NCBI GenBank assembly: GCA_014529385.2
Contig: CM043963.1
Span: 72,881,412-72,945,411, forward strand
Source: Adiantum capillus-veneris
Taxonomy: Eukaryota; Streptophyta; Polypodiopsida; Polypodiales; Pteridaceae
DNA length: 64,000 nucleotides
Reading direction: 5' to 3'
The first letter of the stretch is position 1; each line of letters starts with the position of its first letter. The position numbers and the translations under genes were made by a program. Below are positions 28,920 to 39,144 of the stretch, in pieces. The notes beneath the pieces are model-generated. The model searched no databases, was not told where the DNA came from, and worked only from the letters and a program-made list of their open reading frames with translations.

Positions 28920-28920
28920 T

Positions 28921-28933
28921 AAGGGGGGAGTAA
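28921..28933 (+). other. Polypurine tract of the non-coding LTR element
   Basis: AAGGGGGGAGTAA directly before the TG of the 3' LTR. Confidence 0.75.
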
Positions 28934-29111
28934 TGTCAGGACAAGGGTCCTACGGGGGCAAGGCCCAACCTAGGGGGTTAGGGACCTAGGCCAAGGGCCA
29001 GGAATGGACCAGTGTGGACTGGGGATCCGCTTAGGGCAAGAGCTAGGAGCTAGGCCTATATAAAGGGCGATAGGGAGGAGGATCCTATGTCTCAGTTCCC
29101 TAGGTCTTATA
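28934..29111 (+). repeat. 3' LTR of the non-coding LTR element
   Basis: TGTCAGGACAAGGG to GGTCTTATA, 178 bp. Unlike the 5' copy it keeps the promoter motif CCTATATAAAGG. Confidence 0.8.
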
Positions 29112-29618
29112 GTTACTGACAGATGTGCAAAATATATCCCATGAGGGTGGCAACGAACAAAGCAAGAAGATTGCTTTCATCTTATCATCAATACTGATCC
29201 GTTGTGCACGAATCTGGGCAAATAGAGAATCAAAGTCATTAATATGATTGGCAACACTGACTGACTCCTTCATGCAAAGGTTGAACAGTTTTCACATCAT
29301 GAAAACCTTATTACTTGCCTTATCCTTTTCATAAGTGTTGCATAACTTTTGCCATAAAGCATAGGCAGATTCACATTATAGCACTGAAAAGTACACTGAC
29401 TCAACAAGGTGCAATCTAATAGTAGACCTGCATAGCTCATCAAGCTCCTCCCACTGAAACTGAGTCAAATTCATCTCTTCAGTCCGTGTCACATAAATAA
29501 TAGGCAATTTCTATTTCTTTTGGACAAGCACATCTTGCATCTGATTCTTCCAAAGCTGAAAATTAGTGCCATCAAACTTCTTTATGTCATAAATTCCACT
29601 GTCTTTGCTAGTAGACAT
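29112..29618 (-). pseudogene. Copia element B gag, proximal piece
   Basis: The ATG at 29,616-29,618 opens with KKFDGTNFQLWKNQMQDVL, the classic copia gag start, followed by QFQWEELDELCRSTIRLHL, LWQKLCNTYEKD and HINDFDSLFAQIRAQ. At least three stops break it, one of them directly after QKK in the first 40 residues. The LTR element described above interrupts it after VS, and the protein continues at 22,332. Confidence 0.85.
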
Positions 29619-30750
29619 GGTGACAAAACTACCAAAAGATTATGGGAAAATTTCGGCAGAGTCTCCTTTGTATTTGGGTCTATGTCAACCAAAATACGAG
29701 ACAAAATAACCAATTATGTCACTCGCAAAGCATAGAAGAGAGCAATTCCTCTCAAAATCACACTGTATAGAGACCAACTGAGGCACATAAATAGTCAAAC
29801 TGACCATAGACTGCCAACTCGGCGTCAGAATCACCTATACCACTTTATACATGTTCTATGGCCAAGCCTCGTAAGGGATGCTCCAGCTACCTGTATCACC
29901 GAAGGTATCTCCACATTTGAGAATACCCCAGCTCAATGAAAACCTCACGCTATCGACCCTCAACAACGTAGGTTATGCAGCAAAAACGTATAGCGAAGTC
30001 TCAGAAATGGCTATCTTCCGGACCAAGTCTCAGAAATGGTTGGGACTACCATACTAGCCAAAGATGGATCCACAAAAGCGTACAATGGCAGTATCCACAA
30101 AGACGTACAAGTATGTCAAGACACTCAAATAGGCGTCAAAATCATGTGCATGCAACTAAACATCCCTACGGGCAGTCAATCCGCTCTCAAAAGAGCTCAA
30201 ACACTGTCAAAAGTGTCAACATATGCATGTACGCATAAACAACTCCTCCCACTGGAACCATAATATCGCAAGCACTGAAACTTGTAGCCTGTGAGTCGAT
30301 GCCAATGTCGTAAGCTCGAAGCCAAAAGCGAGGTCAAGAAGCACAAAGAAAGCTAGCCAAGCCGCTCTATGTACCTGTACCTGTAGTCGAAGAAGACAAT
30401 GATGTCAAGCTCCCACTCTATGTGTGTGTATGAGGCCACTCCGAAAGAGACTACACCCTCCCAAATGAGCCGTGGGCTCTCGTAGATGGAAGAGACTGCA
30501 ACAATGGTACCTGTAACTGGCTATGGAAGCACTGCACCACAAACTACCACAAGAGGGCTGAAAATTTCAGCTCCTGAACCATAGCTCGAATGGGGTTTCT
30601 GATGGCTCGAATGGCTCCGAAAGAGGGGGAAAACTGCACGACACCTGTTGGAAACGCTCTGGGAAGCTGAACTTGCCAATGGCGAAATTGGAATCCTGTT
30701 TGCACTCTTAAAAGTGCGCACGCGCGGAAACGATTTCGGGAATGAAACCT
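29619..30750 (-). other. Leader of copia element B
   Basis: 1.1 kb between PBS and gag start. No recognisable gene. Local direct repeats occur, for example AAGTCTCAGAAATGG at 29,996-30,010 and 30,025-30,039. Confidence 0.4.
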
Positions 30751-30761
30751 CTCTAATACCA
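30751..30761 (-). other. Primer-binding site of copia element B
   Basis: The minus strand reads TGGTATTAGAG two bases after an LTR ending in CTTCA, the same layout as copia element A. Confidence 0.65.
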
Positions 30762-30763
30762 TA

Positions 30764-31026
30764 TGAAGGGGAGGAGCTGGGAGCACAACGGAAGAGGAAT
30801 ACACACGTACACACTCACACACACAACACCATAGCCACACACACACAGGTTGAATGGGGAGAGCCAACATACTGTGTGCCCCCTTTCTTTCTTCTCTTAC
30901 CTTATGCACTAAGGCACAATACACATTGTACTTAGTGTTAGTGGCTCACATAGGTGTATAGCTGTACACTTAGGGTTAGTGGTAGTTAGTGATGGGCGGT
31001 CGACCACATGACCATTAAACCTAACA
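30764..31026 (-). repeat. 5' LTR of copia element B
   Basis: On the minus strand it begins TGTTAGGTTTAATGG and ends CCCCTTCA, 263 bp with TG...CA termini. The other LTR is missing, because the element is cut by gypsy 1 and does not resume in the window. Confidence 0.55.
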
Positions 31027-31034
31027 GCAGGAAC

Positions 31035-31037
<3 letters not shown>

Positions 31038-31106
<69 letters not shown>
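31038..31106. repeat. Compound microsatellite (CT)n(CA)n
   Basis: About 28 bp CT followed by about 40 bp CA. Confidence 0.95.
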
Positions 31107-31109
<3 letters not shown>

Positions 31110-31164
31110 CATGTGCTTGCTTACCTTTGGTCTGCAGAGTAGCGGCAGCGCAGGCAGATGAGTC

Positions 31165-31196
<32 letters not shown>

Positions 31197-31199
<3 letters not shown>

Positions 31200-31222
31200 G
31201 GATTTCAAAATGACGTGATCAC
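31197..31222 (+). repeat. Left terminal inverted repeat
   Basis: CAGGGATTT, two further A bases, then ACG-GATCAC. It matches the right end over about 9 perfect bases and then with scattered mismatches. CAGGG is a common hAT start. Confidence 0.8.
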
Positions 31223-31324
31223 ACTATAATTTTAGGTTAATAACAATAGAAATGCAAAATAACAAATATTATGTTAATTGACATTCATCTTTTTTGACCT
31301 GCAAGGAGACTTGGAGACCGGCTA

Positions 31325-31398
31325 AAGGCCCGCCGGGCTAAGTAGTTAACCCACCGGGCCCGCCGGGTAAAGCCACTTCCCTGCCGGGCCCGCCGTGG
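31325..31398. repeat. Left GC-rich subterminal repeat cluster
   Basis: Several copies of GCCCGCCGGG in 74 bp, in an otherwise AT-rich region. The same motif clusters at 39,145-39,230 near the other end. Subterminal clusters of this kind are transposase-binding sites in known hAT elements; that role here is inference. Confidence 0.6.
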
Positions 31399-31407
31399 CT
31401 ATATAAA
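31399..31407 (+). promoter_or_regulatory. Inward TATA box, left end
   Basis: GGCTATATAAAGACG directly after the GC-rich cluster, pointing at the kinase gene. A possible leader follows to a splice donor at 31,507/31,508 (AGCG-GTAATT), with an acceptor at 32,819 (ACCATTGCAG-GCAAAATGG). This would make a 1.3-kb leader intron. Confidence 0.5.
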
Positions 31408-31594
31408 GACGACGCCGGTGCTTGTCTTTTTCACAAGAGAGGTACATTGAAAAGTCTTCTTCACCAAACTTTCTGGCAGCTTTCCACATTCTCAAAGCAG
31501 TGTAGCGGTAATTTTTTAATCCCTTCCTTATTTTATTGATGTTTTTTTGAGTTTTTTGCGTTAAAACTCAAAGGTATAAAATTTCTTTTATCAA

Positions 31595-32692
31595 ATCATC
31601 GTACGTGGATGCACTGGCATATGGTTGCAATTGCGGCTAGGTGTGTCATTGCAAAAGCGTACGATGATTATGTTTTATATTGCTCCCAGTCATTCATGCT
31701 TCGGCACATGGTTGCAATTGCGACTAGGTGTGTTGCTGCTAGATTGACGGTAGCATCTGTTTGAAAGAAGTCACTGTGCGTGGATGCATTGGCACATGGT
31801 TGCAATTGTAGCTAGGTGTGTCATTGCAAAAGCGTAGGGTGACTATGTTTTATGTTGCTCCCATTCATTCATGCTTTGGCACATGGTTGCAAATGCGACT
31901 AGGTGTGTTGCTGCTAGAATGACAGGAGCATCTGTTAGAAAGAGCTCACCGTGCGTGGATGCACTGGCACATGGTTGCAATTGCGGCTAGGTGTGTCATT
32001 ACAAAAACGCAAGATGACTATGTTTTATGTTGCTTCCCGTCATTCATGCTTCGGCACATGGTTGCAATTGCGACTAGGTGTGTTGCTGCTAGAATGACGG
32101 TAGCATCTAATGCATGAATGTGTGCTCAAATAATTTCATAATGTTTCATATGCTTGAATCTTGAAAGAAGACATCGTGCGTGGATGCACTGGCACATGGT
32201 TGCAATTGCGACTAGATGTGTCATTGCAAAAGCGTAGGATGACTATGTTTTATGTTGCTCCTAGTCATTCATGCTTCGGCACATGGTTGCAATTGCGACT
32301 AGGTGTGTTGCTGCTAGATTGACGGTAGCTTCTGTTTGAAAGAAGTCATCGTGCGTGGATGCACTGGCACATGGTTGCAATTGCGGCTAGGTGTGTCATT
32401 GCAAAAGCGTAGGGTGACTATGTTTTATGTTGCTCCCAGTCATTCATGCTTCGGCACATGGTTGCAATTGCGACTAGGTGTGTTTCTGCTAGAATGACAG
32501 GAGCATCTGTTTTGAAAGAACTCACCGTGCGTGGATGCACTGGCACATGGTTGCAATTGCGGCTAGGTGTGTCATTGCAAAAGAGTAGGGTGACTATGTT
32601 TTATGTTTCTCCCAGTCATTCATGCTTCGGCACATGGTTGCAATTGCGACTAGGTGTGTTGCTGCTAGAATGACAGGAGCATCTGTTTGTAA
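31595..32692 (+). repeat. Tandem repeats, about 175 bp, six copies
   Basis: Copies start with a CGTGCGTGGATGCACTGGCA-type sequence at about 31,601, 31,776, 31,951, 32,176, 32,350 and 32,527; the third copy has an insert of about 50 bp. Each unit holds two related half units built on CACATGGTTGCAATTGCG-CTAGGTGTG, one with GGCTAG and one with GACTAG, giving about twelve GCAATTGC palindromes. They lie in the predicted leader intron of the kinase gene. Confidence 0.9.
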
Positions 32693-32824
32693 GTTGTTGT
32701 ACGGTGAGGCATATTGCACTTTTTCTATACTGCACTTTTTTTTTCACGTAGAAAAGATCCAAATGGAGTGGCACATAGTTATATTTCACAATGTGTTGTT
32801 TGCAATAATACCATTGCAGGCAAA

Positions 32825-34306
32825 ATGGATCCTTCTGCTACTTCAATGATAGAGTTCAAAAAGAAAATTAGACAATTGTTTATTACAATCGTCAGTGCAC
32901 TAGATCGCGACGATATGGCGCAGATTGTTGCAGATGAGTCTAGATTGCAATCATTATACAGTGAGATTGCGCGCAAAATTTTGTTGTTATATACAGACAA
33001 AACAACCGAATCAATAATCTCATTACTGAGCAGTTGGGTGGGCAATTTGCCCAAGGTGGCCTCTGATTTGAAAGAGGAATTCCCTCAAGAAGTAGACAAG
33101 GGTAAGCTAGAGCATTGGAACGCGAGATGGAGAGCTGAAAAGGAGAGGTCAAGGCGAGCATCCCACATAGACACACAATTTGGCCTAAGCAAGAAAATGC
33201 GAATGGCTATCACGAGCGTTATGGGGAGCAGCCAAGTTGGAGAACCGTTTATTGAGGAGGCTGCCATTGAGGGAACATCGGGTGCTATTGCTTCTGCCAG
33301 TCACCTGGAGAGCAGTATATACAATTCTGAATGTAGTATGACTTTGGGCATTCCAAATAAGTCCATTAAGAAGATCAAGAAACTTGGGTCAGGGGCTTAT
33401 GGCACAGGGTGGCAAGTTCAAATCAAAGGGATCAGTTTCCTTCCTGCAACGAATACTTATTGTGACAAGGAGTTCAAAGGACGGGCCAAGCATCAATGGA
33501 AAAGCTTTGCATCAGAAACTGGAGTAGATCTCAACCATAGAGGGATTGTGAGGAGTATTGCCCACTCTGTAACGTTTCCATGGTTTCTGATATTCCCCTA
33601 CTTCAATGGGGGGACTTTAGGTGATCTTATGGAGACAGTGCCCCTTCCACATGGCTCTTTCACGACGCTTGTAGCGCATCAAGAGGGGAAAGGAAAGATC
33701 CGTGAAGACTTTAAATGGGAGCATCCCTCTGAAGACAAGAAAAAACGTATCAAGAGCCTGTGCAATCATGCTCCCTCGTTGATCCATGCCTTGGTGAAGG
33801 CATTGCGATTCCCACATGACGAGGGAGTGATCCACAATGATCTCCATCCATGGAACATCATGTTGGACTTTACCAAGGATCTCACTCCCCGTATTGGAAT
33901 AATTGATTGGGGATTGGCTCTGCGTGTTGGCTTAGAGACACAAAAGACCAACAATACCGATGAAAACTGGCAAAAGCTTCATCCTTGGCGAGCTCCTGAG
34001 TTACTAGATGGCAAGAATTTATGCCCATGGACCAAGGCCACAGATGTGTACGCCATAGGATGGGTGATATGGCAATTTTGTAAGTTTTGTGGAGAGTTCT
34101 CTGACTACTACATCACAGATTGGTTCAAACATAAGGTTTCAGTGGAGGTACAAGCCATATCTAGGATTTTTGTGGAAGGTTGGGTGAGGAAGAAATCCAC
34201 AGACAGAAAGACCTTGGCACTTTTGGACGAAGAATTAGAAAGATTTGAAGCCCAGCCAGAACGATGCTTACGGCCTCCCTCTGAAATGAGTGTAGCCTTT
34301 TTTTGA
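32825..34306 (+). CDS. Protein-kinase-like protein (transposon cargo)
   Basis: 493 residues from the ATG just after a splice-acceptor-like ATTGCAG. Residues 1-170 are helical and charged, with no recognised domain. The kinase part begins at the Gly-rich loop LGSGAYG (187-193) with a candidate ATP lysine at 215 or 218. The catalytic loop is HNDLHPWN (337-344), the metal motif DWG (361-363) replaces DFG, APE is at 390-392 and DVYAIGW starts at 407, so all main kinase positions are filled. The loop differs from typical plant RLKs (HRDLKxxN). No signal peptide or membrane segment is seen. The frame is open throughout and lies inside the transposon ends. A polyadenylation-like AATAAA follows at 34,409. 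Substrate and function are unknown. Confidence 0.8.
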   Translation: MDPSATSMIEFKKKIRQLFITIVSALDRDDMAQIVADESRLQSLYSEIARKILLLYTDKTTESIISLLSSWVGNLPKVASDLKEEFPQEVDKGKLEHWNARWRAEKERSRRASHIDTQFGLSKKMRMAITSVMGSSQVGEPFIEEAAIEGTSGAIASASHLESSIYNSECSMTLGIPNKSIKKIKKLGSGAYGTGWQVQIKGISFLPATNTYCDKEFKGRAKHQWKSFASETGVDLNHRGIVRSIAHSVTFPWFLIFPYFNGGTLGDLMETVPLPHGSFTTLVAHQEGKGKIREDFKWEHPSEDKKKRIKSLCNHAPSLIHALVKALRFPHDEGVIHNDLHPWNIMLDFTKDLTPRIGIIDWGLALRVGLETQKTNNTDENWQKLHPWRAPELLDGKNLCPWTKATDVYAIGWVIWQFCKFCGEFSDYYITDWFKHKVSVEVQAISRIFVEGWVRKKSTDRKTLALLDEELERFEAQPERCLRPPSEMSVAFF

Positions 34307-34522
34307 TGGATATATGATGTACTTTATTAAGCAGGGTTTTCTAAGACTTGTGACTTATAAAAGCACTTTTAAAAATTGGGTTTTATGCGCAATGGATGAT
34401 GTATGAGTAATAAAAAAACTTTGTTATATCTCAATAGACAACAAATTTTCTATGAGTTTTGTGTTTTCTCTTAAGTTTCAAGAAATAAGCCACGTGGAGT
34501 CACTGATTGTCATTCATTGATT

Positions 34523-34672
34523 TAAAAAATGGTGGTTACTCTTATATCAATTGATTGTCGTAAGATGGTGGTTATTCTAATATCAATTGATTGACGTAAA
34601 ATGGTAGTTAAAATTATAGCAATTGATTGTCGTAAAATGGTGGTTACTCTTATATCAATTGATTATCATTAA
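34523..34672 (+). repeat. Minisatellite, about 37 bp, four copies
   Basis: Copies of AAAATGGTGGTTACTC plus ATATCAATTGATTGTCGT start near 34,525, 34,561, 34,598 and 34,634 in the spacer between the kinase and RING genes. The centre, ATCAATTGAT, is palindromic. Confidence 0.8.
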
Positions 34673-34712
34673 GTTTGTATGCTGTAACTGAAGTATAGTG
34701 TTTAATCAGGAT

Positions 34713-35684
34713 ATGGATAATGATAATCAAAGGGCTAAGCGCGCTTTTGAGCGTCTCAGATCCATGTGTCAAGGCGGTGGAGTGAACGACACCGCTCGAA
34801 TTGCTGCTCGTTGCTCCCAGTGGGCCAACCCGGTGGGTACACAATGGAAAGAGGTGAACACTAGGATTGACCGAGAAATGGTGAAATCCATATGGCCAGG
34901 CGTTGCAGATGACAACATCAAGAAAGGCCGACTCAAGCTATCACAATGCATTAATGCAGACATACGAGACAATGGAGAGAACATATATCTCGATATTATG
35001 GGTCATCCTATGCATCATATGGATTTTCCATTGTGGTTTGCCAAGATGTTATACATGCATTATGTCTTGGGTGAAGCAGTGGACTTTAGCTCAAGGACAC
35101 CTCACATGACGGTTGAGGACATTCGCAGTACTGCAATCACCGTCACATGGCAAGAGATGTCATTGGCACTAGAAGGTGCATCAATGGAAGTGCATCAAGT
35201 TAAGGAGGAGCTTCAAACTCAACTCAAGCAAGCATCACAAGCTACACAAGGCTCTCATGCAGAAGAAACCCTAAATAGAGACTTGCAAAGGGAGGTGAAG
35301 GTGCTATCTCGCCACGTAAAAGAGTTAGAGGCGACTATAAAAAAACAAAATGCTGCCACATTGATTGAGCACCCAACATCTATTGAGGCCCCTCCAGCTT
35401 CTGGTGAGCACGGTGGTCCTTGCCCCATATGTAGATCATTCTTTCATGAGTGGTGTGGTCACTTCAGCTTGCCATGCGGACATATGTATCATATATCATG
35501 CTTGATGCAAAGCATGATGAATAACTTTCATTGTGCTATATGTGAGTTTGAGATATCCAAAAAGCTATATGCAATGTTTAAAATGTCCGAAGACTATAAT
35601 AAGCTTAAATGTCAGCGTGAACAGGAGAATGAAGATATTCTCACAAATATTTCACTATCCTTGGATAGTTTTTGTAACATTTGA
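34713..35684 (+). CDS. RING-H2 finger protein with coiled coil (transposon cargo)
   Basis: 323 residues; the ATG is six bases after a splice-acceptor-like TTTAATCAG. Residues 1-150 form a domain I do not recognise (WANPVGTQWKEVNTRIDREM; MDFPLWFAKMLYMHYVLGEA). Residues about 150-215 are a coiled coil (HQVKEELQTQLKQ; LQREVKVLSRHVKELEATIK). The RING lies at 237-277: CPIC, then LPCGHMYHISC (C255, H257, H260, C263) and CAIC, a C3H2C3 pattern. Such RING-H2 domains usually act as E3 ubiquitin ligases by binding an E2. The frame is intact. The gene follows the kinase on the same strand and converges with the transposase, 267 bp apart. Confidence 0.8.
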   Translation: MDNDNQRAKRAFERLRSMCQGGGVNDTARIAARCSQWANPVGTQWKEVNTRIDREMVKSIWPGVADDNIKKGRLKLSQCINADIRDNGENIYLDIMGHPMHHMDFPLWFAKMLYMHYVLGEAVDFSSRTPHMTVEDIRSTAITVTWQEMSLALEGASMEVHQVKEELQTQLKQASQATQGSHAEETLNRDLQREVKVLSRHVKELEATIKKQNAATLIEHPTSIEAPPASGEHGGPCPICRSFFHEWCGHFSLPCGHMYHISCLMQSMMNNFHCAICEFEISKKLYAMFKMSEDYNKLKCQREQENEDILTNISLSLDSFCNI

Positions 35685-35951
35685 TAACATTGACTCGTTG
35701 TCTTGCGAGAATTTATTAGTGAATTGTGAAGTGTCTTCTCTTCAGCTTCAATTATGATATGTGATAATGCAACGATTTGTTAGGGATTTGTATATTATGA
35801 AGCTTTAATAGTGATTTGTGGCCTTGTAAAGGTTTTTAAGGGATTCATTATTAAGCAAATGTTTAAACCTTAAACTAAATATAAAAAAAAGCTTATAAGA
35901 TAAACAGTTTCTGAACTTAAGCAGAAGTCACTCAATGGATTCGATAATCTA

Positions 35952-38233
35952 TTAATTGAACCACCGTCGCTTGCTGCGACGGGTCAAAGTTGGTTCAATT
36001 TCCAAATTCTCTTCAATCTCTTCTAAAGTACATGTAGTTTCTACTTCATGAGATTCCCCTTGCAGCTCACTGTCTTCGTCCACCTCATCATTGGTTACAT
36101 CATAAGTCCAACGCGGCATCTCCTCTTTGTAGTTCTCAGCTTGCACTCTTGCCAATAGCCGATGGTTGCAGTACATATACACCAATTTTTCAGCTCTTGA
36201 ATTTAGAAGGCGGTTTGTGATGGTGGAATGTACATATTTATATGTACTCCAGTTTCTCTCAGAACTTGAATTGGATGCACATTGGGCTAGGATTCTAACA
36301 GCTAGGAGTTTAAGGGTGGGTGCACTAGCACCATTCATCATCCACCACTTCCACGCTGGTTGCTCCGTGGCAAGTTTCTGCACAAATTCTGTACCAAACT
36401 TACCCTCTTTGAGTTTAAACTTCGTAAGATCATTAACAGCTGATGCATGCTCATCAGGATCATCATAAAACCTGCCTATCACATCATAAAAGTCTTCCAG
36501 CACCTCCTCATAAAGTTTGTCTATTTCCATTGCCCAATACTCTGGATCCAATAAGAAAGCTATGCTGTGTAGTGGACTATGTGCTCCAACCCATCGACCA
36601 TGCACATACTTTCTCAAAATTTCTCTCCTCTTTTGAGTGAATGGTGTCTTCCAAGACTTCACAATTGGCTCCTGGGGCTCCTCTGGATTTGCAAGGCTTT
36701 CTTGAACAGTCCACCAAGCCATCCACACCTTACCTATGTTAGGCAAGGTAGAATCCAATTGGCGTACTGCGAGCATAATGGGCATCATGACATTGTGCAC
36801 ATCCACCACATCATCCCAGAAGTGGCGATCAGCTAGTAGATCTCTGATCACCCCTATTTTGCTTTTTATCTTCTCCCTTTGACCAACCTCCCATTCTGAA
36901 AAAGTGGCACAAACAAATGTCTCCATCACAACATTTTTATTTTTTATTAGTGATTCTACCGTATAGTAGTTGGTGCAAAATCTAGTTTCGCACGGCAGTT
37001 TTAACATAGTAGACATCCTCTGACGGTACATGTCAAGAACCGTCTGACGCTTCAAAACAAACTTGACTATTAAGCAAGCATTGTCTACTATCCATTTGAA
37101 TCACTCTGTGTCCTCCCTCTTGTACCAATCTTGCAATACCAAGTTCAAGCTGTGTGTACTGCAACCATCACTATATAGGTGAGAGAAGCGACTTTCAAGT
37201 ATTCTACCTGCAGCCCTGCAATTTTTGGCATTGTCCATGATTACTTGGACAACAATTTCTTTTCCAAGTTCCTCAACTGCGTCGCCAATGATGTCAGCTA
37301 TAAAACTGCCAGACTTTATTTGACCAGAGCTATCCACAGCTTTGATAAAACATTCACCACGAGGACATACAAGCATAATGTTGATCAATGGTTGGACCAA
37401 CCATCACTAACTATGGTGTATCCAGATTGTTCTGTTGCATTTAATATTACCCTTTGAATATCCTGTTGTGTGCTTGTGTAACATTTATCCAACATTTGGT
37501 TTCTCATATGGTGATATGTTGGAGGGGTAAATCCAGCACCATACTCCCCAATGCGTTTCCAAGCTGACTTCCATGCATCACGGGTGACAATGGCCAATGA
37601 TCCCCCAGTGAAATAGACGGCTTTAGCTAGTGCAAGTTGTGCTTCTTCTAAGGCAAGTATTTTGAATCTCGTCTGTAAGCTAACCTGTCTACTTTTTGAC
37701 GAACCTACCAGAAAGTCAGGAGATCCATGGTTTGGAGGAGTACTTCCATCGATATGAGAAGTTGGTTCCCTACTTTGAGTGCTTCCATTGGTGGGCGTTA
37801 CACCCAATGATCCCTCATACTGGTTTGATCTTATCGATACGGGGGTGTGATGGTTGAAAGTAGAGAGGTTTGATCTTTTTCTTGTGGAAATTAGCTTACC
37901 AATTAAAGCTTTTAAGCGCATAGCTGCTTCTTCTACAACTAAGCCCTTGCACTTTCCTCCTTGAATTCTAGTATTGCCACCTAGCAAATGATCCCTTATT
38001 CTTGGTGCTCCTCCAGATTTCTCTTTGCCACAAAAGTTACATTTCCAATCTTGATACTTATTTAAATTTGTGGAAAAATTCCACTCGGGTCCTGGACTTT
38101 TTCCACCTGCCTTTCGCTTGCCCTGCGAAGTGGTGCCCTGCGAAGCAGGACCTGGCATCGAGGTAGGAGGTCTCCTCAAGGAAGCCAGGCTTGGGACACC
38201 AACACCACCGCTGACATTCCCGGTGGAAGACAT
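35952..38233 (-). pseudogene. hAT transposase, BED type, with two lesions
   Basis: From the ATG at 38,231-38,233 the order is: a Gly/Pro-rich N-terminus; a BED-type zinc finger (WKCNFCGKEKSGGAPRIRDHL); a DUF659-like RNase H fold with SGYTIVSDGW, ECFIKAVDSSG, VIMDNAKNCRAAG and CSTHSLNLVLQDW; and a C-terminal hAT dimerisation block (SSSERNWSTYKYVHS, NRLLNSRAEKLVY). A one-base frameshift near 37,390 (after SDGWSN) and a TGA at 37,101-37,103 (REDTE*FKW) break the frame. The start lies 13 bases after a splice-acceptor-like GGTATTGCAG. It would bind the element ends and cut and join DNA if intact. The lesions could also be assembly errors. Confidence 0.85.
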
Positions 38234-38384
38234 ACTTATTGGATGCCTGCAATACCAATAAACATAGCTCAATATGCTATCTCTTCTTTCAAGTATTATT
38301 CAAACCAAACATTAGTGTTATAATCAATATCACACACAAGCGTAGTAGTGAAGCCTGAAGGGAATAACCTCAATCTACTCAAAC

Positions 38385-38990
38385 ATGAGCAAGCAAATAC
38401 AACGGTGAATCAAATATGTGATCAGTCCATCCCAAAAGTAGAGATATCGACCCAAAGATTCACCTTCCTACCCCTTTCATGAATCAGTCCAGTCCAAAAA
38501 AGAACTAATGACCCATGATTGGAGCTCTAATCGAAATAGCAAGCAAATACAGCGGTGAATCAAACATGTGATCAGTCCATCCCAAAAGTAGAGATATCGA
38601 CCCAAAGATTCACCTTCCTACCTCCTTTCATGAATCAGTCCAGTCCAAAAAAGAACTAATGACCCATGATTGGAGCTCTAATCGGAATAGCAAGCAAATA
38701 CAATGGTTAATCAAACATGTGATCAGTCCATCCCAAAAGTAGAGATATCGACCCAAAGATTCACCTTTCTATCACTTTTCAAGAATCAGTTCAGTCCAAA
38801 AAAGAACTAATGACCCATGATAGAAGTTCTAATCAATATAGCAATCAATTTAGCAAATATAACGGTGAACTAAACATGAGATTAGTCCATCCCAAATGTA
38901 GAGATACCGACCCAAAGATTCACCTTTCTACCTCCTTTCAAGAATCCGTTCAGTCCAAAAAAGAACTAATGATCCATGATTAGAGTTTCA
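38385..38990 (-). repeat. Tandem repeats, about 151 bp, four copies
   Basis: Units start at AGCAAATACAACGGTGAATC-like sequence near 38,392, 38,542, 38,693 and 38,852, each with GATCAGTCCATCCCAAAAGT and GTCCAAAAAAGAACTAATGA. They lie in the predicted leader intron of the transposase gene, mirroring the repeats on the left, but the sequence is unrelated. Confidence 0.9.
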
Positions 38991-39106
38991 TTAAGTTTTA
39001 ATTTTTTTTAAAGACTATTCATTCTTTTACCTTTAGTTTTTCTTCTAAATTTTAAAAGATGACCAAATTTAGAGGAAGTGGTGATGTGATGTGATGTCTA
39101 CTACAG

Positions 39107-39120
39107 GGTTATATAGAGCC
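39107..39120 (-). promoter_or_regulatory. Inward TATA box, right end
   Basis: The minus strand reads GGCTCTATATAACC directly inside the GC-rich cluster, pointing at the transposase. A possible splice donor (AAAG-GTAAAAG on the minus strand) lies near 39,030 and the acceptor at 38,247. Confidence 0.5.
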
Positions 39121-39144
39121 GCCAAATATGGAGGGGGTACATGA

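Noticed and set aside
30521-30935. Overlapping ORFs near 30.5-30.9 kb as a gene
   Set aside because: They cover the LTR and PBS of copia B, on both strands, and include a CA repeat.
31595-32692. The regular repeats as a CRISPR-like array
   Set aside because: Units are long, directly tandem and without unique spacers, in a plant transposon; they are ordinary tandem repeats.
34698-34712. Upstream GTG/Leu-containing start for the RING protein at 34,698
   Set aside because: No ATG there, and TTTAATCAG looks like a splice acceptor; the ATG at 34,713 is the natural start.
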